From positions 1,876,001 through 1,940,000 of the forward strand of contig NZ_CP120361.1 of assembly GCF_029457495.1 (NCBI RefSeq): a stretch of 64,000 bases of DNA, in the 5' to 3' direction. The position numbers were made by a program, and so were the translations under genes. The notes beneath the pieces were generated by a model. That model was not told where the DNA came from, searched no databases, and saw nothing but the letters and a program-made list of their open reading frames with translations. Positions 1 to 8,016 of the stretch are shown piece after piece (position 1 is the stretch's first letter; every line of letters starts with the position of its first letter). This stretch comes from Chelativorans sp. AA-79. GTDB lineage: Bacteria; Pseudomonadota; Alphaproteobacteria; Rhizobiales; Rhizobiaceae.

Positions 1-336
1 GTACCGCAATGCGCCATCTCCATCGTGCAGCCGGAGATGGGGCACAAGGGCATCACCGAATTCATGCGCATCGGCGCCTATGCCGGGGAGCACGGCATGG
101 AGGTCATCCCGCACGCCACCATCGGGGCGGGCATCTTCCTGGCCGCCAGCCTGCAGGCGAGTGCTGCGCTTAAAAACGTCGCCGCGCACGAGTTCCAGCA
201 CTCCATCTTCGAGCCGAACCGCCGGCTGCTTGCGGGCGACATGGATTGCCGCGAGGGCGCCTACACCGCGCCCGGTGGCCCGGGACTCGGGGTGGAACCC
301 TCGCAAGAGGCTCTAAGACTGTTGAAAAGAAACTGA
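1..336 (+). CDS. Mandelate racemase/muconate lactonizing family protein, C-terminal part (5' end outside window)
   Basis: The frame is open from base 1 and ends in TGA at 334-336, giving the last 111 residues of an enolase-superfamily enzyme. The visible part is the end of the TIM barrel and the closing strand: the motif EVIPHATIGAGIF and the tail PGGPGLGVEP are typical of MR/MLE dehydratases and racemases, which abstract the proton next to a carboxylate of sugar acids. The metal ligands and most catalytic residues lie upstream and cannot be checked, so the substrate is unknown. It ends 25 bases before a sugar-binding protein gene, so it probably belongs to the same catabolic operon as the importer, the epimerase-like enzyme and the lactonase-domain protein downstream. 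Confidence 0.85.
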   Translation, partial: VPQCAISIVQPEMGHKGITEFMRIGAYAGEHGMEVIPHATIGAGIFLAASLQASAALKNVAAHEFQHSIFEPNRRLLAGDMDCREGAYTAPGGPGLGVEPSQEALRLLKRN

Positions 337-361
337 ACCGGACTGTGGAGGAGAAACGAAC

Positions 362-1627
362 ATGCGTCTGATCAGAACCGCGGCCGCCGCGACTCTCGCC
401 GGCTTCCTGGCGGCAACCTCGCTCACGCCGGCCTTCGCCGCGACCCTGAAATTCGTCTCGTGGCAGAAGGACGAGAAGGGCGTGGGCGACTGGTGGGCCG
501 AGCTCATCAAGACCTTCGAGGAGCAGCATCCCGGCACCACGATCGAATGGACCAAGGTGGAGCGTGCGGCCTATGCCGACACGATGACCACGCTCTTTGC
601 CGGCGGGCAGCCGCCACAGATCGTCCACCTCGCCTCCTTCGAGTTCCAGACCTTCGCCGACAATGGCTGGCTGGAGGATCTCGGCCCCTGGATCGAGAAG
701 GCCGGCATCGACATGAACGGCTGGGCGGGGCAGGACACCTGCCGCTGGAACGGCGAGACCGTCTGCGTGATGCTGCTCTATTTCGGCTACATCATGGGCT
801 ACAATGAGGAAATCCTGAACGAGGCCGGGCTCGAGGTCCCCACCAGTTGGGAGGAGTTCGAGGCGGCGCTCAAGGCCACCACCAAGGACTTGAACGGCGA
901 CGGCATCGTCGACCAGTTCGGCACCGGACACGAGACCAAGGGTGGCGCCGGCCAGTACCTCTCCGAGATGCTGAACTATGTGCTGGACGCCGGCGCCTAC
1001 TGGACCGACAAGGAAGGCAACATCACCATCGACACGCCGGAGATGGTCGAGGGCCTCAGGCGCTGGAAGGAAGTCGTCTCGCAGAACTATACCCCGCGCG
1101 ACATGTCGGCGGGCGAGGTGCGCAAGCTCTTTGCGGACGGCAAGATCGCGCTCAAGCTCGACGGCCCGTGGCTCTATCCGATCATGGAGGAGGGGGCGGC
1201 CTTCGACAAGCTTGCGCTTGCCATGCCGGCCTTCTCCCCGCCCGTCGGCGGCTCGTCCAACGTGCTGGCCATGGCGAGCGAGATTTCCGACGAGGAAAAG
1301 CAGCTCGTCTGGGATTTCATCGCGCTCGCCATGTCGCCGGAGTTCCAGTCGAAATACGCGACCGTCGCCAATTCCACGCCGCCGAGCCCGAACGCGGATG
1401 TGACGGGCGCCGAGGAGACGACGCCCCATTTCGATCTCTTGGTGAAGGCCCAGAAGGCTGCGGCCGCCGCCGGCGTGGACCGCATCCCGACCGGCCTTGA
1501 GCTCCAGTACAACGAGTTCTCCAAAATGGTGCAGGAGGAGGCGCAGCGGATGATCATTCAGGATCTCGATCCCGCCGAAGTCGCCAGGACCATGCAGGCC
1601 AAGGCCGAGGAGATCCAGGGGCAGTGA
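362..1627 (+). CDS. ABC transporter sugar-binding protein (family 1 solute-binding protein)
   Basis: A 421-residue periplasmic binding protein with a clear Sec signal peptide (basic start, hydrophobic stretch, cleavage near AFA at about residue 27). The mature part starts with the usual beta-strand followed by W and charged residues, and it contains a family-1 core with the NADVTGAEE-type C-terminal region. The start is set by GGAGGAGAAACGAAC just before ATG. The next genes are two MalF/MalG-like permeases and a MalK/UgpC-like ATPase, so it should bind the sugar or sugar acid for that importer. A GC-rich stem-loop follows the stop codon at 1641-1666, after which a 500-base repeat-rich gap separates it from the permeases. 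The ligand cannot be told from sequence. Confidence 0.9.
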   Translation: MRLIRTAAAATLAGFLAATSLTPAFAATLKFVSWQKDEKGVGDWWAELIKTFEEQHPGTTIEWTKVERAAYADTMTTLFAGGQPPQIVHLASFEFQTFADNGWLEDLGPWIEKAGIDMNGWAGQDTCRWNGETVCVMLLYFGYIMGYNEEILNEAGLEVPTSWEEFEAALKATTKDLNGDGIVDQFGTGHETKGGAGQYLSEMLNYVLDAGAYWTDKEGNITIDTPEMVEGLRRWKEVVSQNYTPRDMSAGEVRKLFADGKIALKLDGPWLYPIMEEGAAFDKLALAMPAFSPPVGGSSNVLAMASEISDEEKQLVWDFIALAMSPEFQSKYATVANSTPPSPNADVTGAEETTPHFDLLVKAQKAAAAAGVDRIPTGLELQYNEFSKMVQEEAQRMIIQDLDPAEVARTMQAKAEEIQGQ

Positions 1628-1640
1628 GCTGAAGAGAAGC

Positions 1641-1666
1641 GTGCGCCGGCCGACCTGCCGGCGCGC
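1641..1666 (+). terminator. GC-rich stem-loop after the sugar-binding protein gene
   Basis: GCGCCGGC at 1643-1650 pairs with GCCGGCGC at 1657-1664 around a 6-base loop, followed by CCCTTGCTT. It sits 14 bases after the stop. It may be a partial terminator or an mRNA-stabilising hairpin that lets the binding protein be made in excess over the permeases. Confidence 0.6.
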
Positions 1667-1707
1667 CCTTGCTTCCGAGGAACGGTGAGGACAGCACGCG
1701 TGAGAAC

Positions 1708-1785
1708 CCCCTCTCTTGCAAATTCCAAGGACTTGGGTCTCGCCCAAACCCAGGAATTTGCCTTCTCCCCCGCCAAGCGGGAGAC
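1708..1785 (+). repeat. Intergenic hairpin repeat, copy A
   Basis: CCCCTCTCTTGC leads into an imperfect hairpin between GCAAATTCC (from 1718) and GGAATTTGC (to 1761), then CTTCTCCCCCGCCAAGCGGGAGA. The same arrangement occurs in inverse orientation at 7905-7984 (copy B) and, with a different inner stem, at 7749-7838 (copy C). It resembles the non-coding palindromic repeats found between genes in many Hyphomicrobiales. Confidence 0.7.
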
Positions 1786-1845
1786 AGCGATTTCAACACC
1801 TTGTATCAACGGCCCTTTGCTTCGACCGTTTTTCTGGCTGGACCG

Positions 1846-1885
1846 TTCAGGCATGGATCCTCGGGTCAAGCCCGAGGATGACGAA
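1846..1885 (+). repeat. GGATCCTCGGG palindromic repeat, copy 1
   Basis: GGATCCTCGGG-TCAAG-CCCGAGGAT forms a stem-loop flanked by TTCAGGCAT and GACGA. An identical inverted copy lies at 1941-1982 and a third, more symmetric copy at 13851-13893. None lies inside a gene. Confidence 0.8.
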
Positions 1886-1940
1886 GTGGGGAGGTTTCCG
1901 CAAATCTCGGGCGTTGGCGATTGGCGGCAAAGTCCCATGT

Positions 1941-1982
1941 CGTCGTCATCCTCGGGCTTGACCCGAGGATCCATGCCTGAAC
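1941..1982 (-). repeat. GGATCCTCGGG palindromic repeat, copy 2 (inverted relative to copy 1)
   Basis: This is the reverse complement of the element at 1846-1885, separated from it by about 55 bases, so the pair could also fold into one long cruciform. Together with copy A of the other repeat it fills the 1628-2136 gap, in which no credible gene is seen. Confidence 0.8.
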
Positions 1983-2136
1983 ATCGACACGTCGCCATCG
2001 GTCAGGGGGCAAGGTCGTTGGTGTCGGCCGGAGCGACCCGAAGGAGGGAGTGGAGGCCAAGTGATGGATGCGGCGGGTCGTCCGTCCCGCCGCATCACTT
2101 GCCATCTGCACACACAGATAGGCGCGGAGGAATGCC

Positions 2137-3105
2137 ATGCCGGAATCGGCGATGAACATCACCGAGACGAGCCATCTCCCGGCCGCCCAGACGAAGGCGA
2201 GGCGCCGCGCGTTCCTCGATCTCGCCCGCCCCAGCCGCCAGCATTGGCTCGGCTATATCCTGCTTGCGCCGGCGGTGATCCTCGTCGCGGCCATCATCGT
2301 CTATCCGCTGATCATCTCCATCGACCTCTCGTTCCAGGACGTGAAGCTGCCGCGCATGGGCGCGCCGCGCAAACCCTTCACGCTCGAAAACTACCAGAGG
2401 TTGTTCTCCTCACCCGAGTTCTGGCAGACCTGCTGGGTAACGCTGAGGCTGGTGGTCGTTGTCACGGCCGCCTCTCTCGTCGTCGGGCTCGGCACCGCAC
2501 TTCTTGTGAACAACCGCTTTCGCGGGCGCAGGCTGGCGCGGCTCGCCGTGGCGCTCCCGTGGGCGGTGCCGGAGGTGATCGCGACGGTCATCTTCGCCTG
2601 GATCTTCGATTCCTCCTTCGGGCTCATGGGCTGGCTCTTCATCAAGCTCGGCCTTGCCAATCAGATGGTCGCCTGGTTCTCCGATACGACAGCCGCCTTC
2701 TGGGTCGTGGCCACAACCATGGTCTGGAAGGGCTATCCCTTCGTCTCGATCATGGCGCTGGCCGGCCTCCAGTCCATCCCGGAGGATTTCTACAACGCGG
2801 CCAAGGTGGATGGCGCCAACGCCTTCCAGCGCCTGCGCTGGATCACCATTCCCTCGTTGATGCCGGTGCTGGGCGTGACGATGGTGCTCGTCACGCTGTG
2901 GGTCTTCCGCGATTTCTCCATCATCAAGGTGCTGACGGATGGCGGGCCGCTCAAGGCCACGCAGACGCTCTCGATCATGACCTACAACGAAGCCTTCGGC
3001 TTCTTCAAATTCGGCTATGCCTCGGCCGTCGGCGTGATCACCCTTCTCCTGTGTGTTGTCGCGAGCCTTGCCATGCTCGGCCGCGGCAGCAAGGCCATGT
3101 ATTGA
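2137..3105 (+). CDS. ABC sugar transporter permease (MalF type)
   Basis: A 322-residue inner-membrane permease with about six transmembrane segments, beginning near residue 40 (a long hydrophobic run after GYILLAPAV). The cytoplasmic EAA-type coupling loop reads NAAKVDGANAFQRLRWITIP near residue 220, the hallmark of carbohydrate ABC permeases. The start is the ATG at 2137, preceded by GCGGAGGAATGCC; a second ATG five codons later is possible. It is followed after 10 bases by its MalG-like partner. With the upstream binding protein and downstream ATPase it forms one import complex. Confidence 0.92.
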   Translation: MPESAMNITETSHLPAAQTKARRRAFLDLARPSRQHWLGYILLAPAVILVAAIIVYPLIISIDLSFQDVKLPRMGAPRKPFTLENYQRLFSSPEFWQTCWVTLRLVVVVTAASLVVGLGTALLVNNRFRGRRLARLAVALPWAVPEVIATVIFAWIFDSSFGLMGWLFIKLGLANQMVAWFSDTTAAFWVVATTMVWKGYPFVSIMALAGLQSIPEDFYNAAKVDGANAFQRLRWITIPSLMPVLGVTMVLVTLWVFRDFSIIKVLTDGGPLKATQTLSIMTYNEAFGFFKFGYASAVGVITLLLCVVASLAMLGRGSKAMY

Positions 3106-3115
3106 GGGCCACCCG

Positions 3116-3946
3116 ATGAACCGAACCACTTCCCAGAACATAGCGCTCTATGCCGGCGTCATAGCCGTCTGCGCGTTCCTGCTCTTCCCGATCTATTGGC
3201 TGTTCGTCACGGCGCTGGCCACTAGCGCGGAGCTGACGCAGCTTCCGCCCACCTTCTGGCCTGAGAGCCCGCAATGGGAGACCTTCGCCAAGGTCTGGGC
3301 CGAGCGGCCGATCCCGCTCTGGCTCCTGAACTCCACCCTTGCCGCGCTCGGCTCGGTGATCCTCTCCATGTTCGTCTCGGTGCTCGCGGGCTACAGCCTG
3401 TCGCGCTTCTCCGTGCGCGGCGGGCACAGCCTCGGCCTCTTCATCCTGACGGCGAAGATGCTGCCGGCGACCCTGCTCGTCATCCCCCTCTTCAGCATCT
3501 TCCGCAGCGTGGGGCTCGTCGGCAGCCTGTGGTCGCTCGTGATTGCTCATTCCACTTTGATCGTTCCCTTCACCACCTGGATGATGAAGGGCTATTTCGA
3601 CACGATCCCGCGCGAGCTGGAGCAGGCGGCGATGGTGGACGGCTGCTCTCCGCTTTCCGCCATGGTCCGCGTCATTCTGCCGGTCGCCACGCCGGGGCTC
3701 GCAGCCACTGCACTCTACGCCTTCGTGCTCTCCTGGGCGGACTACGCCTATGCGCGCACCTTCCTTACCAACGAGCAGGGAAGCTGGACCGCCAATCTCG
3801 GCATCACCACCATGAAGGGCGAGTACGTGACCGACTGGAACGAGATCGCCGCGGCCGCCGTCTTCATCGCCATTCCCATCATCGTAATCTACCTGTTCCT
3901 CGAGCGTTACCTGGTCGGCGGCCTCACCGCCGGCGCGGAGAAATAA
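3116..3946 (+). CDS. ABC sugar transporter permease (MalG type)
   Basis: A 276-residue permease and second half of the transmembrane channel. The open frame extends further upstream, but the ATG at 3116 is chosen because it follows the end of the MalF-like gene and starts a typical short N-terminus before the first membrane segment. The EAA loop reads EQAAMVDGCSPLSAMVRVIL, and the C-terminus YLVGGLTAGAEK matches the ending usual for MalG-like proteins (FV.GLTAGAVK). It stops one base before the ATPase gene, indicating coupled translation. Confidence 0.92.
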   Translation: MNRTTSQNIALYAGVIAVCAFLLFPIYWLFVTALATSAELTQLPPTFWPESPQWETFAKVWAERPIPLWLLNSTLAALGSVILSMFVSVLAGYSLSRFSVRGGHSLGLFILTAKMLPATLLVIPLFSIFRSVGLVGSLWSLVIAHSTLIVPFTTWMMKGYFDTIPRELEQAAMVDGCSPLSAMVRVILPVATPGLAATALYAFVLSWADYAYARTFLTNEQGSWTANLGITTMKGEYVTDWNEIAAAAVFIAIPIIVIYLFLERYLVGGLTAGAEK

Positions 3947-3947
3947 A

Positions 3948-5060
3948 ATGGCCAGCATCAGCATCCAGAACGTCTACAAGAACTACGGCACGTTGAACGT
4001 CCTCAAGGCGTTCTCGCTGGAGATCGAGGACGGCGAGTTCGTCGTGCTCGTCGGCCCCTCCGGCTGCGGCAAATCCACCATGCTCAAGATCCTCGCGGGA
4101 CTGGAGCCCGCCTCCGGCGGCCGCGTCCTGATCGGCGGGCGGGACGTGACGGACCTGGCGCCCGGCGACCGCGATATCGCCATGGTGTTCCAGAACTACG
4201 CGCTCTATCCGCATCTGACCGTGCGCGACAATATCGGCTTCGGGCTGAAGATGCGCGGCATTCCCGCCGCCGAGATAAGCAAGCGGGTGGATGAGGCCGC
4301 GCGCATCCTCGCCGTGGAGCACCTGCTCGACCGTCGGCCGAAGCAGCTCTCGGGCGGGCAGCGCCAGCGCGTGGCCTTGGGCCGCGCCATCGTGCGCGAG
4401 CCGCAGGCCTTCCTCATGGACGAGCCGCTGTCGAACCTCGACGCCAAGCTGCGCGTCCATATGCGCGCGGAGATCAGCGCCCTGCACAAGCGCATCGGCG
4501 TCACCACCATCTATGTCACGCACGACCAGATCGAGGCCATGACCATGGCCGACCGCGTCGTGATCATGAAGGACGGCCTCATCCAACAGATCGCTGATCC
4601 CGACACGCTGTTCCAGAAGCCGAAGAACCTGTTCGTGGCCGGCTTCATCGGCTCGCCGGGCATGAATTTCCTGTCCGCCGTCCCGGCCGACGGCGCCGCC
4701 ATCAGGCTCTTCGGCAAGGAAGTGCCGGTCAATGTCAGCGCCGACCGCCTGCGCCAGGCGCATTCCAGTGGCGGCATCGTCGCGGGCATCCGCCCCGAAT
4801 ACATCTCGACTGACGAGGGCGGCACGGAATTCATCGTCCGCCCCAGTCTGATCGAGAGCCTCGGCTCGGAGAAATACGTCTATTTCGATGCGGGGGAGCA
4901 TGCTTTTAGCGGCGGCCTGAGCGACGATGAGGCCCGCAAGGGCCTCATCGCCAGGCTCGCGCATTCGAGGCCGCTTGCGGAAGGAGAAGAACTGAAACTC
5001 TCCTTCGACCCCGCCCAACTCCATCTTTTCGAGGGGAAGAGCGGCGAGGCGCTGAACTAA
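3948..5060 (+). CDS. ABC sugar transporter ATP-binding protein (MalK/UgpC type)
   Basis: A 370-residue ATPase that powers the importer encoded just upstream. Visible motifs are Walker A GPSGCGKST near residue 38, signature LSGGQRQRVALGRAI near 135, Walker B FLMDEPLSNLD near 155, and the switch histidine in YVTHDQ. The C-terminal third is a TOBE-like regulatory domain, and the total length is normal for this family. It begins one base after the MalG-like stop and shares one base with the next ATG (TAATG), so the operon is tightly coupled. Confidence 0.93.
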   Translation: MASISIQNVYKNYGTLNVLKAFSLEIEDGEFVVLVGPSGCGKSTMLKILAGLEPASGGRVLIGGRDVTDLAPGDRDIAMVFQNYALYPHLTVRDNIGFGLKMRGIPAAEISKRVDEAARILAVEHLLDRRPKQLSGGQRQRVALGRAIVREPQAFLMDEPLSNLDAKLRVHMRAEISALHKRIGVTTIYVTHDQIEAMTMADRVVIMKDGLIQQIADPDTLFQKPKNLFVAGFIGSPGMNFLSAVPADGAAIRLFGKEVPVNVSADRLRQAHSSGGIVAGIRPEYISTDEGGTEFIVRPSLIESLGSEKYVYFDAGEHAFSGGLSDDEARKGLIARLAHSRPLAEGEELKLSFDPAQLHLFEGKSGEALN

Positions 5061-6040
5061 TGGCCTTCCTCGTCACAGGCTCGGCGGGCCGCGTGGGGCG
5101 CGCGACGGTCGAGGCACTTCTTGCACGCGGGGAAACCGTTCGCGGTTTCGACCTGAATCCTTCCGGCAACCCGTCGCCCCGCTACTCGGAGGTGATCGGC
5201 ACGTTCGATGACGCGGAAGCCTGCGCGCGGGCAGTGGAGGGCGTCAACACGATCCTCCACCTCGGCGCTTTCATGTCCTGGAAGCCGCAAGACCGCGACA
5301 GGCTCCTCCGCGCCAATGTCGAGGGTACCCGCATCCTGCTGGATAGCGCGGCAGAAGCGGGCGTGCGGCGCTTCGTCTTTGCCAGCTCCGGCGAGGTCTA
5401 TCCGGAGAACAAGCCGGAATTCCTGCCCATCACGGAGGAGCACCCGCTCAACGCCAACTCCCCCTACGGGCTGACAAAGCTGCTGGGGGAGGAACTCGTG
5501 CGCTTCCACCAGCGCTTGGGGCACATGGCGACGGTGATCCTGCGCTTCTCCCACACGCAGGATGCTCGCGAGCTGCTCGATCCGGACAGCTTCTTTTCCG
5601 GGCCGCGCTTCTTCCTCCGTCCGCGCATCCGCCAGCAGGAAGCCTTCGGCAACAAGGCGGTGGCTGACCTTCTGCGCGCCGCCGATCCCGGCCGGGAAGC
5701 GCATATCCTCGCCTGCAACGAGAACGGCCGTCCGTTCCAGATGCACATCACGGAGACTCGCGACATGGTGCGGGGCATCCTGCTTGCGGCGGACAAGCCG
5801 GAGGCGGCGGGAGAGATCTTCAATCTCGGCGCCACCGACCCGGTCGATTTCCCGAAGCTGCTCGACGCCATGTCGGCGGTGACCGGATTGCCGGTGGTGC
5901 GGGTCGATCTCCCCGGCCCCGGCGTCTACTATCACACGTCGAACGCGAAGATTCGCAGCCTTCTTGGATATGAGCCCGAATGGTCGATCGAACGGATGTT
6001 GAGCGAGGCGGCGGACGCATGGCGGTCGAGGACGCACTGA
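5060..6040 (+). CDS. NAD-dependent epimerase/dehydratase family protein (extended SDR)
   Basis: A 326-residue extended short-chain dehydrogenase. The Rossmann nucleotide-binding motif is GSAGRVG near residue 7, the active-site serine lies in ASSGEVY, and the catalytic pair is in YGLTK near residue 141. In this setting, after a sugar importer and beside a lactonase domain, an aldose or uronate dehydrogenase role is plausible, because uronate dehydrogenases belong to this fold and yield lactones. That is inference; epimerase activity is equally allowed by the motifs. It overlaps the next reading frame by about 20 bases. Confidence 0.85.
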   Translation: MAFLVTGSAGRVGRATVEALLARGETVRGFDLNPSGNPSPRYSEVIGTFDDAEACARAVEGVNTILHLGAFMSWKPQDRDRLLRANVEGTRILLDSAAEAGVRRFVFASSGEVYPENKPEFLPITEEHPLNANSPYGLTKLLGEELVRFHQRLGHMATVILRFSHTQDARELLDPDSFFSGPRFFLRPRIRQQEAFGNKAVADLLRAADPGREAHILACNENGRPFQMHITETRDMVRGILLAADKPEAAGEIFNLGATDPVDFPKLLDAMSAVTGLPVVRVDLPGPGVYYHTSNAKIRSLLGYEPEWSIERMLSEAADAWRSRTH

Positions 6041-7725
6041 CCGCCCGCGACGAGCCGGACGTGCCCGCGGGTACGGCCGCGCTCGCCAAGGGCCTCACCC
6101 TGCTCGACATGGTGGCGGATGCGAACCGTCCGGTGCGCTTCGCCGAGCTTCTGAAACGCTCGGGCCTGCCCAAGCCCACCTTCGCGCGCATCCTGCGCAC
6201 GCTGATCGCCTTCCGCCTCGTCCGCCATGACGATAAGACAGGCACCTACACGCTCGGCCAGCGTTTCCTCGAACTCTCGCACCGGGTGTGGGACACGTTC
6301 GACCTGAACTCCGCGGCGCTCCCCGAACTGGAGCGCCTGTCGGCCGAACTCGGCGAGACGGTCGCGCTCTGCCGGCTGGAAGGCGAGCAGGTGGTCTATC
6401 TCGAGCAGCGCTCGGGCGACGGCCTCGGCGTTCGCGTCGATGCCGGGCGGCGCGTGCCGATCCACTGCACGGCAGCGGGCAAGGTGCTGCTCGCCTTCCA
6501 GGAGCCGGCCTTGGCGCGCGCGCTCGGCGCCCGGCTGACGCTGGAGCGCTATACCAACAAGACCATCACCGATCAGCAGCAGCTCCAGGCCGACATGACG
6601 CTGACGAGGGCACGGGGTTATGCCGTCTCGTATGAAGAGCATCTGCCGGGCGTGAATTCGGTTGCCGCCCCCATCACCGGGCAGGACGGCACGCCCATCG
6701 GCGCGCTGGTGGCGCTCGGGCCGTCCTCGCGGCTCGATGCGGAGAACATCCACCCGACGGGCCGTGAGCTGATGGCGGCCGCCCGCCGGATCACCGGCTA
6801 TGCGGGCACGGTGGCGATCAGCTCCGGCCCGCGCCCGCGCTCCTCCTCCGCCTCCTCGATTCCCGTCACCTGCGTGCTTCCCTGGGGCGCGCAGCTCGGC
6901 GAGGCGCCGGTGTGGATCGGGGACCGGCTCTACTGGGTCGATATCCTGCATCCGGCCGTCCACCGCTTCGATCCCAGGACCGGCCGCAACGAGAGCTGCG
7001 GGGTGGACAAGCTCGTGAGCGCAGTGTTCCCCGCGGCGGATGGCTCCCTCCTCGTCGCTTCTCAGGACGGCATCGAGCGCTTCGATTTCGAGAAGGGTAT
7101 GTTCGAGACCCTCGCCGAGCCCGAAGCCGGCATTGCCGACAACCGCCTCAATGACGGCAAGGTGGACGCTGCCGGCGCGATCTGGGTCGGCTCCATGCGG
7201 CTCGATGCGAGCCGTCCGACCGGCGGGCTGTACCGCATCGTACCGGACGGTACGGTGGAGCGGAAGGAGACAGGCATCACCGTCGCCAACGGCCTCGACT
7301 GGAGCCCGGATGGCCGCACTTTCTACTTCGTCGATACTGTGCCCGGCTACATCTACGCCTATGACAGCGATCCCGCCACCGGCACGATCGCCAATCGCCG
7401 GGTCTTCGCGACGATCCCGATGGAGGAGGGAAGGCCGGACGGCATCGCGGTGGATGTGGAAGGCGGTGTGTGGTGCGCGATCTGGGACGGCTGGCGCGTC
7501 AATCGCTACCGCGCCGATGGCAAGCTCGACCAAGTGATCGACCTGCCCGTGCCACGCCCGACGAGCGTAGCGTTCGGCGGCCCGGATCTCTCGACGCTCT
7601 ACATCACCAGCGCCCGCACGCGCTTGCCTGCCTCTACATTGGCCGAAGCACCACTGTCCGGCGGCATTTTCGCCTGTAAACCTGGCGTCGCCGGCCTGCG
7701 CGCCAACCGCTTCGGGCGCGCTTAG
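6019..7725 (+). CDS. IclR-type regulator fused to SMP-30/gluconolactonase domain
   Basis: A 568-residue fusion (or 581 if translation starts at the ATG at 5980). Residues about 15-75 form an IclR winged helix (AALAKGLTLLDMVA, then LPKPTFARILRTL). Residues about 80-255 form the IclR effector domain with the usual HCTAAGKVLLAF motif. After a Ser/Pro-rich linker near 265-280 comes a complete six-bladed SMP-30 propeller: GEAPVW, NRLNDGKVD and NGLDWSPDGRTFYFVD supply the metal-binding Glu, Asn and Asp of gluconolactonases and regucalcin. There is no stop or frameshift between the halves. It could sense and hydrolyse the same sugar lactone, linking flux to expression of the upstream importer; this is inference. 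Confidence 0.88.
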   Translation: MAVEDALTARDEPDVPAGTAALAKGLTLLDMVADANRPVRFAELLKRSGLPKPTFARILRTLIAFRLVRHDDKTGTYTLGQRFLELSHRVWDTFDLNSAALPELERLSAELGETVALCRLEGEQVVYLEQRSGDGLGVRVDAGRRVPIHCTAAGKVLLAFQEPALARALGARLTLERYTNKTITDQQQLQADMTLTRARGYAVSYEEHLPGVNSVAAPITGQDGTPIGALVALGPSSRLDAENIHPTGRELMAAARRITGYAGTVAISSGPRPRSSSASSIPVTCVLPWGAQLGEAPVWIGDRLYWVDILHPAVHRFDPRTGRNESCGVDKLVSAVFPAADGSLLVASQDGIERFDFEKGMFETLAEPEAGIADNRLNDGKVDAAGAIWVGSMRLDASRPTGGLYRIVPDGTVERKETGITVANGLDWSPDGRTFYFVDTVPGYIYAYDSDPATGTIANRRVFATIPMEEGRPDGIAVDVEGGVWCAIWDGWRVNRYRADGKLDQVIDLPVPRPTSVAFGGPDLSTLYITSARTRLPASTLAEAPLSGGIFACKPGVAGLRANRFGRA

Positions 7726-7748
7726 GGATGCGCATATGCCTTCGAAGC

Positions 7749-7838
7749 CCCCCTCTCTTGCGATCTCTAACACTTAGCCTCCGCTTCGCTCCGGCTAAGA
7801 TGTTGAAATCGCTTTCTCTTCCGCAAGGGGAGAGATAT
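7749..7838 (+). repeat. Intergenic hairpin repeat, copy C (variant inner stem)
   Basis: CCCCTCTCTTGC opens a hairpin in which GCGAT..TTAGCC (7760-7779) pairs with GGCTAA..ATCGC (7793-7812), followed by TTTCTCTTCCGCAAGGGGAGA. The outer parts match copies A and B; the inner stem is different. Confidence 0.6.
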
Positions 7839-7904
7839 GCTCGCATTTCCGCCCCCGCCAGTCGTCGGTGTTTGAGATTGGCAATGACGTACAGGGAGCG
7901 CGCC

Positions 7905-7984
7905 TATCTCCCCCTTGGCGGGGGAGAAAGCAAATTCTTGGATTTGGGCGAAGCCCAAGTCCTTAGAATTTGCAAGAGAGGGGC
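7905..7984 (-). repeat. Intergenic hairpin repeat, copy B (inverted)
   Basis: On the minus strand this repeats copy A almost base for base: CCCCTCTCTTGC, a hairpin of GCAAATTCT with AGAATTTGC (7930-7973), then TTTCTCCCCCGCCAAGGGGGAGA. Copies C and B together fill the gap between the fusion gene and the SDR gene, forming a composite inverted structure. Confidence 0.7.
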
Positions 7985-8016
7985 TTCCAGGCGTTGACCG
8001 TCCAAGGGCTTTTCCA

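Noticed and set aside
170..1747. Open frame of about 525 codons on the minus strand opposite the sugar-binding protein gene
   Set aside because: It lacks any family signal and is an expected by-product of high-GC codon use opposite a gene with a signal peptide, ribosome site and clear homology on the plus strand.
5932..7773. Minus-strand frame of about 613 codons opposite the IclR/SMP-30 fusion
   Set aside because: The plus-strand protein has clear domains over the whole length; the minus frame is rich in Arg/Gly/His, as expected of a shadow frame.
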